64,000 bases of DNA from positions 248,001 through 312,000 of the forward strand of contig DATGLV010000039.1 of NCBI GenBank assembly GCA_035293945.1. Reading direction: 5' to 3'. Numbering within the stretch: the first letter of the stretch is position 1; the number at the start of each line of letters is the position of its first letter. Below the pieces are notes generated by a model that ran no database searches, was not told the origin of the DNA, and saw only the letters and a program-made list of their open reading frames with translations. Shown piece after piece: positions 1-7,402 of the stretch. This stretch comes from VAZQ01 sp035293945 (lineage in GTDB: Bacteria; Pseudomonadota; Alphaproteobacteria; Rhizobiales; Xanthobacteraceae). A program made the translations under genes and the position numbers.

Positions 1-1
1 A

Positions 2-187
2 CTGATCGAGCGCCCGCGCGACCCGAGCCTGCCGGAGCCGCAGCATCATCAGGTCAACCGCACGCTCACCGGCAAGTATGGCGCCGCGGAGGATGTCGCG
101 GGCGTGGTGCGGTTCCTGTGCGGTCCTGCGGCGCGCTATCTTACCGGGCAGACGATCCACGCCAATGGTGGTGCGTTCTTGTCCTGA
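2..187 (+). CDS. Short-chain dehydrogenase/reductase, C-terminal fragment
   Basis: Only the last 61 codons are inside the window; the reading frame begins at base 2 and ends at a TGA at 185-187. The tail reads GKYGAAEDVAGVVRFLCG followed by YLTGQTIHANGGAFLS, the usual C-terminal signature of classical SDR enzymes (the region after the catalytic YxxxK that closes the Rossmann fold). The catalytic residues and cofactor-binding motif lie upstream, outside the window, so the substrate cannot be guessed. The aldehyde dehydrogenase 98 bases downstream is on the same strand; an alcohol/aldehyde oxidation pair is plausible but is inference. Confidence 0.85.
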   Translation: MIERPRDPSLPEPQHHQVNRTLTGKYGAAEDVAGVVRFLCGPAARYLTGQTIHANGGAFLS

Positions 188-285
188 CAGATGCGTTCCC
201 GCGCATGCGAGCGGCCGTTTCCGCAGGGGTGAATCTCCCCGCGATTGGTGTTATTCACCCCGCCAGCCAAACGAAGAGGGTTCCC

Positions 286-1713
286 ATGTATACCGATCTT
301 GCGCTTCATATCGGCGGCGCCTGGCGCAATGGCGACGGGCGCAAGGGCGAGGACGTGGTCAATCCGGCGAGCGAGAAGCCGCTGGGACACCTGCCGCATG
401 CGTCGCGTAGCGATCTCGACGAGGCGCTCGAGGCTGCGCGCAAAGGCCTCGAAGTGTGGCGCGCGACATCCGCTTACGATCGCGCCAAGCTGTTGCGCAA
501 GGCTGCGAGCTTGGTGCGGGAGCGCGCTGATGCGATCGCCCGCATCATGACCCAGGAGCAGGGCAAGATCCTGCCTGAGTCGCGCGGCGAGGTTCTGGTC
601 ACCGCCGACATCATCGAGTGGTTCGCCGAGGAAGGCCGCCGCGCCTATGGGCGTATCGTGCCGGGGCGCGCTAAGGGCACGCGCCAATTGGTCACGCAAG
701 AGCCAGTCGGCGTGGTCGCGGCCTTTACGCCGTGGAATTTCCCGACGCTCACGCCGGCGCGCAAGATCGGGGCTTCGCTTGCAGCCGGATGCTCGATCAT
801 TATCAAGCCGTCCGAAGAGACGCCCGGTAGCTGCGTCGAGCTGGTGCGCTGCTTTGTCGATGCGGGGCTGCCGCCCGGCGTGCTCAACATGGTGTTCGGC
901 GTACCGGCTGAAGTGTCCGAGCACTTGATCGCGTCGGATGTCGTGCGCAAGATTTCCTTCACCGGTTCGGTGCCGGTCGGCAAGCATCTCGCCGGCCTCG
1001 CCGCCAAAGGCATGAAGCGCGCCACCATGGAGCTCGGCGGTCATTCGCCGGTGGTGGTGTTCGCCGACGCGGATCCGGAAAAGACCGCCGATACGATCGC
1101 GGCCTTCAAGTTTCGCAATGCCGGCCAGGTCTGTATCTCGCCCACGCGCTTTTACGTGCAGGAGCCGGCCTATGACCGTTTCCTCAAGCGGTTCACCGAG
1201 TTCGCCAATGCGATCAAGCTCGGCGATGGGCTCGCGGACGGCGTCACCATGGGGCCGCTCGCCAATACGCGGCGGCTCGATGCCATGGAGGCGATCGTTC
1301 AGGACAGCAAGAGCCGCGGCGGCAAGGTCGTGACCGGCGGCAAGCGGCGCGGCAATCAAGGCTATTTCTTCGAGCCGACCGTCATCACCGGCTTGCCGGA
1401 TGACGCCAAGCTGATGACCGAGGAGCCGTTCGGGCCGATTGCCCCGATCACGACCTTCAAGACTTTCGATGAGGTGGTGGCGCGAGCGAATTCACTCAAG
1501 TTTGGGCTCGCCGCCTATGCGTTCACCTCGTCGGGCGCAACCGCAACCGCGATCGGCGAAGCGCTCGAATCCGGCATGGTCGGGATCAACAGCGTCGCCA
1601 TCTCGACCCCGGAGACGCCATTCGGGGGCGTCAAGGATTCCGGCTACGGCCACGAGGGCGGCATCGAAGGGCTGGAAGCCTACACGGCGAAGAAATTCAT
1701 CTCGCAAGCCTAA
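286..1713 (+). CDS. NAD(P)-dependent aldehyde dehydrogenase, succinate-semialdehyde type
   Basis: 475 residues, the normal length for the ALDH superfamily. It oxidises an aldehyde to the carboxylate with NAD(P)+. Visible landmarks: TPWNFP at 148-153, the general base in MELGG (E249) and the nucleophile in GQVCIS (C283). The overall pattern is closest to the GabD/succinate-semialdehyde group, but the true substrate is unknown. The frame is open upstream to about 118; I chose ATG 286 because an AGAGGG ribosome site lies at 275-280 and because ALDH N-termini normally start just before the IGGxW segment. It follows the SDR fragment on the same strand, and both could process the same alcohol. A related ALDH lies at the other end of the window. 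Confidence 0.92.
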   Translation: MYTDLALHIGGAWRNGDGRKGEDVVNPASEKPLGHLPHASRSDLDEALEAARKGLEVWRATSAYDRAKLLRKAASLVRERADAIARIMTQEQGKILPESRGEVLVTADIIEWFAEEGRRAYGRIVPGRAKGTRQLVTQEPVGVVAAFTPWNFPTLTPARKIGASLAAGCSIIIKPSEETPGSCVELVRCFVDAGLPPGVLNMVFGVPAEVSEHLIASDVVRKISFTGSVPVGKHLAGLAAKGMKRATMELGGHSPVVVFADADPEKTADTIAAFKFRNAGQVCISPTRFYVQEPAYDRFLKRFTEFANAIKLGDGLADGVTMGPLANTRRLDAMEAIVQDSKSRGGKVVTGGKRRGNQGYFFEPTVITGLPDDAKLMTEEPFGPIAPITTFKTFDEVVARANSLKFGLAAYAFTSSGATATAIGEALESGMVGINSVAISTPETPFGGVKDSGYGHEGGIEGLEAYTAKKFISQA

Positions 1714-1729
1714 GGGCGGGAGAGATTTC

Positions 1730-2713
1730 TCAATTCCGCTGCGAGCCGCGCAGAAGATCAAGCACGGCTGCCACGGTCTCTTTCGGGGCTTCCTGCGGCA
1801 CGTCGTGGCCGATGAGCGGGATCAGCCGGCGCTCGTAGCGACCCGTGAAAAAGCGGGCTTGCGTGTCCGTGCGCGTTGCGACACCGACGCCATCGCCTTC
1901 GCCTTGGAGCACGATGGTCGGCACCGGAATTGGCGGCCGCGTTGCGAGCTCGCGCTCGATTCCCTCCAATGCCGGGTCGCCGGGCGCGTAGCCGAACCGG
2001 TGTCGGTACGACTGAATTACGACCTCGACGAAGTCCGGATTGTCGAAGGAGGGTGCGCTACGGCCGAATGTCGCGTCGTCAAACTTCCAGTTCGGCGACC
2101 ACAGCTGCCACAGCAGCTTGCAGAGCTCGCGCCGGTTCGCGGTGAGGCCCGCCCGCCCGCGCTCGGTGTGGAAATAATACTGATACCAGAGGCGATGCTC
2201 CTGCTCCGGCGGTGCTGGCCGCAGCGATCCAGCAATATCCTGGATATTGTAGCCATTGGCAGAAACCAGGCAGTGCACGCGCTGCGGCCACAACGCCGCG
2301 ACGATGCAGGCAGCGCGCCCGCCCCAATCGAAGCCGACCAGCGCCGCTTTTGGAACATCAAGCGCATCCATCAGGTCGAGCGCATCCTTGCCGAGCGCTG
2401 CCTGTTGGCCGGAGCGTGGGGTCGCGTCGGAAAGAAAGCGCGTCGGCCCATAGCCGCGTAGATAAGGCACGATCACCCGGTAGCCAGCGGCAGCGAGCGG
2501 CGGCGCCACCTCGTCGTAGCAGCGTGGATCATAGGGAAAGCCATGCAGGAGCAGCACCGGAACGCCGGTTGCGGGCCCGCTCTCCTCGTAGGCAATCTCC
2601 AGAGTGCTGGTGCGTGCGCGTTTCAGCAATGGGCTTGCGGTCGTTTGATCTGATGCGCTCGGCGCCACAGCGGCCGCCGAGATGAAGCCGAGCAGCAGAC
2701 GTCGGTCGAGCAT
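1730..2713 (-). CDS. Alpha/beta hydrolase, epoxide-hydrolase-like
   Basis: 327 residues with an N-terminal hydrophobic stretch (MLDRRLLLGF-ISAAAVAPSA) that looks like a Tat/Sec-type leader, then a classical alpha/beta hydrolase core. The oxyanion motif HGFP is at 57-60, and the nucleophile elbow is GFDWGG with Asp at residue 129 instead of Ser. That Asp is the hallmark of epoxide hydrolases and haloalkane dehalogenases. The catalytic His is probably in LIGHDVPQEAP near the C-terminus. The start ATG at 2713 is preceded by a GGAGG site; the frame runs open far upstream without coding signal. It is convergent with the aldehyde dehydrogenase and divergent from the toxin-antitoxin pair. The leader suggests export, which is unusual for this family. 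Confidence 0.82.
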   Translation of the reverse strand: MLDRRLLLGFISAAAVAPSASDQTTASPLLKRARTSTLEIAYEESGPATGVPVLLLHGFPYDPRCYDEVAPPLAAAGYRVIVPYLRGYGPTRFLSDATPRSGQQAALGKDALDLMDALDVPKAALVGFDWGGRAACIVAALWPQRVHCLVSANGYNIQDIAGSLRPAPPEQEHRLWYQYYFHTERGRAGLTANRRELCKLLWQLWSPNWKFDDATFGRSAPSFDNPDFVEVVIQSYRHRFGYAPGDPALEGIERELATRPPIPVPTIVLQGEGDGVGVATRTDTQARFFTGRYERRLIPLIGHDVPQEAPKETVAAVLDLLRGSQRN

Positions 2714-2846
2714 AGCCGCACCTCCACGACTGCCGCAAACAGAACATGTTCCGGAAAAAAGCCCGCCCTGGCATGATCGCGGGTGCGGCCGTGGCTTTCC
2801 GGCGAAGCTCAGCGTGGCGCGGTTGCTCGCCGCTGGCAAGATCAAT

Positions 2847-3104
2847 GTGCTCGAGCTGATTGACTCTGATACGCTTGAATGCTGGTCCGGGAGGCTCGAA
2901 GGACGATGGAGGGCTTCGAAACCGCGCGGCCAGCCTTCCTTGATCACCAGGCACAATAAGCCGGAGGCTGTCGTGCTCGGCTTTGCCGAATGGGAGCGCC
3001 TGTCGCGCGTGCCCTCCTTCGGGCGGCTGTTGATGTCGGCGCCGCTCGAGGCCGACGATGTGCCTGCGCGCAATCGCGCTCCGACTCGCGACCCAGGTCT
3101 GTGA
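2847..3104 (+). CDS. Phd/YefM-like antitoxin (reading frame of the N-terminal half uncertain)
   Basis: The second half, ITRHNKPEAVVLGFAEWERL, is a good match to the Phd/YefM antitoxin core (compare TRxGKPxAVVLSxEEYERL), and the gene ends inside the toxin start (GTGA overlap at 3101-3104). From GTG 2847 the product would be 85 residues, a normal antitoxin length, but the N-terminal half in this frame (arginine-rich) does not look like the family. The +2 frame starting at ATG 2879 reads LVREARRTMEGFETA, which resembles the expected Phd N-terminus, then stops near 2959. I infer either a frameshift around 2930 or a sequencing error. If the frameshift is real, the antitoxin could be non-functional or start differently. 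Confidence 0.5.
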   Translation: MLELIDSDTLECWSGRLEGRWRASKPRGQPSLITRHNKPEAVVLGFAEWERLSRVPSFGRLLMSAPLEADDVPARNRAPTRDPGL

Positions 3105-3550
3105 CTCGTTATTTGGTCGACACCAACGTCATCTCGGCTGCGGCTCCCACCAAGGCGGTGCGAAGTCAGGAGTTCACGCAATGGATGAATTCGCAATCGA
3201 ATGATCTGTTCGTTTCGGCGATTACCATTGCGGAGATCGCCGATGGCGTCGCCAAGGCGAAGCGTGAGGGGGCCACGCGAAAGCCGTCCGATCTGTCGGC
3301 GTGGCTCCATACCCTGCTGCACCTCTATGGCGATCGCGTCTTGCCATTTGACGCCGCGACTGCCGAGATCGCCGGGGCGTTATCGGACCTCGCTCGCGGC
3401 CGTGGCCTTTCTCCGGGCTTTGCCGATGTCGCGATCGCCGCGACGGCGAAGCGGCACGATCTGACAATCCTGTCTCGGAACGGGCGCCATTTTGTTCCGA
3501 TGGACGTGCCGACAATCAATCCGTTTGAGTTCAGGTTGACGATTTCCTAG
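3101..3550 (+). CDS. vapC: VapC-family toxin, PIN-domain ribonuclease
   Basis: 149 residues from a GTG start that overlaps the antitoxin stop. The PIN-domain acidic positions are visible: Asp7 in YLVDTNVIS, Glu in ITIAEIADG, and Asp in GFADVAIAATAKRHDLTILS, followed by the usual RNGRHF segment. PIN toxins cleave specific RNAs, often initiator tRNA or 23S rRNA, with Mg2+ or Mn2+; the target here is unknown. The frame extends upstream to 2990, but the GTG with the 4-base overlap is the usual organisation of these modules. All catalytic residues are present, so the toxin looks intact even though the antitoxin frame is doubtful. Confidence 0.88.
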   Translation: MTRYLVDTNVISAAAPTKAVRSQEFTQWMNSQSNDLFVSAITIAEIADGVAKAKREGATRKPSDLSAWLHTLLHLYGDRVLPFDAATAEIAGALSDLARGRGLSPGFADVAIAATAKRHDLTILSRNGRHFVPMDVPTINPFEFRLTIS

Positions 3551-3580
3551 CGAGCCCAGATTACATCGCGCGAGAAAGCA

Positions 3581-3605
3581 AATGGCCGGGACGAACCCGG
3601 CCATT
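3581..3605. terminator. Hairpin between convergent genes
   Basis: AATGGCCGGG at 3581-3590 pairs perfectly with CCCGGCCATT at 3596-3605 around a 5-base loop. It sits between the vapC stop and the stop of the minus-strand propeller gene, so it could end transcription from both sides. It has almost the same stem as the hairpin at 5408-5432 but lacks a long T tract. Confidence 0.7.
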
Positions 3606-3636
3606 GTCAAATCATTTTCCAGCGGTAAACCGCCGG

Positions 3637-5313
3637 TCAATCCAGCGGCTCGACCTTGACGATCGCGGCGCCGTGATTGTTGCCGAACCACAGCACCTGC
3701 CGCCCACCAGTCTCTTGCAAGGATACGCGCCGGATATTCGTCGAGTGCGGCAAGAGATATTCGGTGATCTCGGCGGTCTTGGTGTCGAGGCGATCGATCT
3801 GATCGCTCAGCATGGACCCGGTCCACACCTCGGCGCCGTCCTTGCTCGGTGCAACGTCGTAGGGTTCGCTCCACGCGGTCGGCAGCTTCCACTCCTTGAT
3901 CTGCTGCGTCGCCGGGTCGAACATTCCGATCGCATTGCCGGCATATTCGCCGAACCAGACATGGCCTTGGTCATCGAGCCGGCCGCGACGCGGGCGCGAA
4001 CGCGGCGTCGGCGTCGCCCAGATCTGCGCCACATTGGTCTTGGCGTCGAGCACGCCGATGCGGGTGTCGCCGAAGGAGAACATGTAGACGTTGTTGTCCT
4101 TGTCGGTCGGCAACCCGTAGCCGCTGATCTTCTTGCCGTCGGCCGAGGTGGCTTCGCCTTTGTTCTCCCACTGGCCGGTCTTGAGATCGAGCCGGTAGAG
4201 ATTGTGCGTCTCGGTGTCGGTCATCCACACCTTATTGTCGACATACATATGCGTCGGCGTGACCATGTTGGTCTGGGTGGTGATGTGGGCCCACTCCGGC
4301 GGCAGCGGGAAAGTCTTGACCTCCTTGGTCTTGCGATCGATCTTCGAGGCGCCCGCCTGATATGACATGCCGACCCAGATATTGCCGTCCGGATCGAACT
4401 CCATATCGAGCGAGCCGCGCGGTTGATCGTCGCGTAGGAGTGGAAGCTTGTAGTCGCTGACCTTGCCGGTCTTGGGATCGAGCTCGCCGACGTACTGATT
4501 GCCGAAATCCGAGTACCAGGCGTGCCCGTCCGTATCGACGATGACGTCGTGCGGCTGCGCTTCCTTGCGCGGCAGATCGTATTCGGTGACGATCACGTGC
4601 GTGGCGCGGCCCTTCGGGCGCGGCAGCCGCTTGAGCGTGAACCCCTCCTGGTCGTTGCCGCTGAGATTGACGCTGGCCAAATAGTCGGCCGCAGCGTCCA
4701 TCATGGCGGCCGGCACGCGCGGGCGCTCGCTGCGCGCGCCGCCGCTCTTGATCAGCTGCAGGTGCGTTGGCACGGTCTCGGGCGCATAGCGGCCCATCCG
4801 GGTGAAGATGGCCTTGAACTCCTCCGGGTCATGCGTCGAGGTGAAGATGCGCTGCAAGGTGTGGCAGCCGACGCAGTCCGGCAGGAACGACTTGATCTTG
4901 TCGTCGCCCGGGGCGCTGAGGAGCCACTCGGCACTGGAGAGCTGTGGGACCTGGTTGGCGACCTTCTCGAGCTTGATGTCGGCTGTAGCCGGAGAGCCTG
5001 CGGGAATGTCGACCGTCTTCGGGCCGGCGAGCGTATAGCCGGCGGCGCGGATGGTGATGTTGTAGTGGCCGGGCTCGAGCCGCCCGGCCGGGAAGCTGTA
5101 CTGCCCCTTGTCGTTGCTCACTACCGTCGTCGTGACGGTCGAGCCTTCCTTCTTGGCGCTGACCAACACGCCCTCCATTGTGGCTTCCTCGGCGGAGGAG
5201 ACCTGGCCGGTGAGGGCGGCCGCGGTCTGCGCCTGTGCGGGCGCCAAAGTCAGCGACGCCAGCGCACTCACGAGACTGGTCGACGCGAGCAGAGCGTTGA
5301 AACGCATCATCAT
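3637..5313 (-). CDS. Secreted c-type cytochrome / beta-propeller fusion (Vgb-like), copy 1
   Basis: 558 residues. Signal peptide (MMMRFNALLA to APAQAQ, about 1-29), then a carboxypeptidase-regulatory-like beta-sandwich (about 32-116, with GVLVSAKKEGSTVT and DKGQYSFPAGRL), a single heme-binding CVGCH at 147-151 followed by HTLQRIF, and from about 235 a six-bladed propeller of the virginiamycin B lyase/NHL type (repeats such as HDVIVDTDGHAWYSDF and NIWVGMSY). The heme and signal peptide place it in the periplasm. The family is often annotated as virginiamycin B lyase, but that activity does not need heme, so an electron-transfer or heme-sensing role tied to a propeller-bound ligand is more likely (inference). 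It lies downstream of its paralogue and probably shares its promoter in part, though a strong terminator separates them. Confidence 0.85.
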   Translation of the reverse strand: MMMRFNALLASTSLVSALASLTLAPAQAQTAAALTGQVSSAEEATMEGVLVSAKKEGSTVTTTVVSNDKGQYSFPAGRLEPGHYNITIRAAGYTLAGPKTVDIPAGSPATADIKLEKVANQVPQLSSAEWLLSAPGDDKIKSFLPDCVGCHTLQRIFTSTHDPEEFKAIFTRMGRYAPETVPTHLQLIKSGGARSERPRVPAAMMDAAADYLASVNLSGNDQEGFTLKRLPRPKGRATHVIVTEYDLPRKEAQPHDVIVDTDGHAWYSDFGNQYVGELDPKTGKVSDYKLPLLRDDQPRGSLDMEFDPDGNIWVGMSYQAGASKIDRKTKEVKTFPLPPEWAHITTQTNMVTPTHMYVDNKVWMTDTETHNLYRLDLKTGQWENKGEATSADGKKISGYGLPTDKDNNVYMFSFGDTRIGVLDAKTNVAQIWATPTPRSRPRRGRLDDQGHVWFGEYAGNAIGMFDPATQQIKEWKLPTAWSEPYDVAPSKDGAEVWTGSMLSDQIDRLDTKTAEITEYLLPHSTNIRRVSLQETGGRQVLWFGNNHGAAIVKVEPLD

Positions 5314-5399
5314 CTCCCTAGCTGGATTGTTTCATTGCCAAACTGATTGCCGTGATAGTTGCACATTTCCCGTCGACGTGACAGTCCCCCGCTGGCAGC

Positions 5400-5432
5400 A
5401 AAAAAAAGATGGCCGGGACATGCCCGGCCATC
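5400..5432 (-). terminator. Rho-independent terminator of propeller copy 2
   Basis: On the minus strand the stem GATGGCCGGG/CCCGGCCATC (5408-5417 with 5423-5432, 5-base loop) is followed by eight T residues (A tract 5400-5407 on the plus strand). This is a textbook intrinsic terminator just after the stop of the gene at 5456. Its stem is nearly identical to that of the hairpin at 3581-3605. Confidence 0.88.
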
Positions 5433-5455
5433 GGCATTTCAGGTTGGTCGCAACA

Positions 5456-7129
5456 TCAATCGAGCGGCTCGACCTTGACGATCGACGCACCGTGGTTGCT
5501 GCCGACCCAGAGCACCGTGCGCGGACCGTCGTCCTGCACGAACACGCGACGGATATTGGTCGTGCGCGGCAGCAGATACTCGGTGATCTTCCCGGTCTTG
5601 GTGTCGAGACGGGTCACCCGATCGTCCAGCATCGATCCGGTCCACACTTCCGAGGCGTCCTTGTTGGGCACCACGTCGTAGGGCAGCGCGAACTTGGTCG
5701 GCAGCGGATATTCCTTGATGCCCGCCGTCTTCGGATCGAACAACCCGATGGCGTTGCCGCCGAATTCGGCAAACCACAGGCGGTTCTCGGCGTCGACCCG
5801 GCCGCGCCGCGGCCGCGAGTTCTTGATCGGGGTTTGATAGATGGTGGCAATGCCGGTCTTGGCATCCCGCACGCCGATGCTCGTGCCGCCGAACTCGAGC
5901 TGATAGACGTTGTTGTACTGATCGGTCGGCATGCCGTAGGCGGAAATCTGCCTACCGCCCGGATCCTTGGACGGTCCGAGGTTCTCATACTCGCCCGTCT
6001 TCACGTCGATCCGGTACATGTTGTGTTCTTCTTGATTGTTGGTCCACACTTTGCCGTCGACGTCGTCGTGCTGCGGTGACACCATCGAGGCCTGCGCGGT
6101 GGTCGAGTCCCATTCCTTCGGGAACGGGTAGGTCTTGACCTCATGTGTCATGCGATCGATCCGCGCGACGCCGGCCTGGTACATCAGGGCGAGCCAGACG
6201 TATTTTTGCGCGGGGTCGAGCTCGATTTCGAGGCTGCCCTTGGGCTCATTGGGCTTCAGCACCGGGATCGGAATCTCGGTCGCCTTGCCGGTTTTCGGAT
6301 CGAGCTCGCCGGCGAACATGTTGCTGAAGTCCGAATACCAGACGTTGCCGTCCTTATCGACGATCACGTCATGCGGCTGAGCAAACTCGCGCGGCAGGTC
6401 GTACTCGGTGTAGATGACCTTGGTGGAATCGCCTTTCGGGCGAGGCAGTGTCTTGAAATCGAAGTCCCACTTGTCCCTGGTGCTCAGGTTGACGCTGGCG
6501 AGCCAGTTCGACTGTGCGTCGAACTGCGACGCCGGGATCGGCGCGCGGTCGGCGCGTGGTCCCGGCAGCAGCGGCTGCAGGTGCAGCGGCGTCGAGCCGG
6601 GCGAGTAGGAGCCCATGCGCTTGAACAGCGCCTTGAACTCCTCGGCGTCATGGGTCGACGAGAAGACGCGCTGCAATGTGTGGCAGCTTACGCAGGCGCC
6701 CATGTTGGTCTTGAGGTTGTCCGGTCCCGGCGCGCTCATCAGCCATTCGGTATTGGAAAGCTGATTGACGAGGTTCGCGGTCTTGACGAGCTTGATGTCG
6801 GCCTTGGAACCGCCGCCCGCGATATCGACTGCCTTGGGGCCGTCGAGGTCATAGCCGATGGCTCGGGTAGAGATTGTGTAGTGGCCCACCGAGAGCCGGT
6901 CGGCCGGGAAGCTGTACTCACCCTTGGCATCGGTCACGACCGAGACCGTGATGTTGGACCCGTCTTTCTTGGCGCTGACCACCACGCCTTCCATGGCGCC
7001 TTCGGCAGCCGAGGTCACCTGTCCGCTGAGCGCGGCCGCTTGTGCCAGCGCCCCGCCCGAGAAACTTGTGCAGGCCATCAGGCCGAACAGGCTGGCGCTC
7101 GCCATGAGCGAGAATTGCTTCAGTCGCAT
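5456..7129 (-). CDS. Secreted c-type cytochrome / beta-propeller fusion (Vgb-like), copy 2
   Basis: 557 residues with the same architecture as its downstream neighbour: leader (about 1-30, ending GALAQ), regulatory-like sandwich (GVVVSAKKDGSN, GEYSFPADRL), heme site CVSCH at 146-150 in the context HTLQRVFSSTHDAEEFKALF, and a C-terminal propeller (DVIVDKDGNVWYSDFSN and similar blades). A Cys at residue 20 within the leader (GLMACTSF) could also make it a lipoprotein, but the following ALAQ site fits signal peptidase I. ATG 7129 is chosen over the upstream frame because a GGGAG site precedes it and the leader starts there. The close similarity and the matching downstream hairpins point to a tandem duplication. 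Confidence 0.85.
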   Translation of the reverse strand: MRLKQFSLMASASLFGLMACTSFSGGALAQAAALSGQVTSAAEGAMEGVVVSAKKDGSNITVSVVTDAKGEYSFPADRLSVGHYTISTRAIGYDLDGPKAVDIAGGGSKADIKLVKTANLVNQLSNTEWLMSAPGPDNLKTNMGACVSCHTLQRVFSSTHDAEEFKALFKRMGSYSPGSTPLHLQPLLPGPRADRAPIPASQFDAQSNWLASVNLSTRDKWDFDFKTLPRPKGDSTKVIYTEYDLPREFAQPHDVIVDKDGNVWYSDFSNMFAGELDPKTGKATEIPIPVLKPNEPKGSLEIELDPAQKYVWLALMYQAGVARIDRMTHEVKTYPFPKEWDSTTAQASMVSPQHDDVDGKVWTNNQEEHNMYRIDVKTGEYENLGPSKDPGGRQISAYGMPTDQYNNVYQLEFGGTSIGVRDAKTGIATIYQTPIKNSRPRRGRVDAENRLWFAEFGGNAIGLFDPKTAGIKEYPLPTKFALPYDVVPNKDASEVWTGSMLDDRVTRLDTKTGKITEYLLPRTTNIRRVFVQDDGPRTVLWVGSNHGASIVKVEPLD

Positions 7130-7402
7130 CGTCAATCTCCCAAGATGTGTGGGTGCATATTCTGTGAGCGTGTTCTGCATCGGCAGCTAGCTTACGCTGT
7201 TGATCTTAACGTGCATTTGCATGCGCGAATTGTTCGTGCCGAGCCGGCTTCAGCCGGCCCTTCGTCCAGGCCTCAAATCCGCATTGGGGATGAGTAGGGC
7301 GGCTTTGCCATGCAATGTGCCATGCGTCGGCCACCAGTATCGAGGGGAACCGCCCCCGCGGCAAGGAAAATCTTCCTTTTGCAGCCTCACGTTAAAGTAG
7401 AT
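7130..7402. other. Intergenic region upstream of the propeller pair
   Basis: No gene visible. It must hold the promoter for the gene at 5456-7129 and the transcription end of the molybdoenzyme gene that stops at 7403. A 7-bp hairpin, GCCGGCT/AGCCGGC, is at 7243-7258. I could not identify a convincing sigma-70 promoter by eye. Confidence 0.5.

Noticed and set aside
1730..3322. 530-residue version of the alpha/beta hydrolase with a long N-terminal extension
   Set aside because: The extension is antisense to the toxin-antitoxin genes; ATG 2713 has a ribosome site and a leader.
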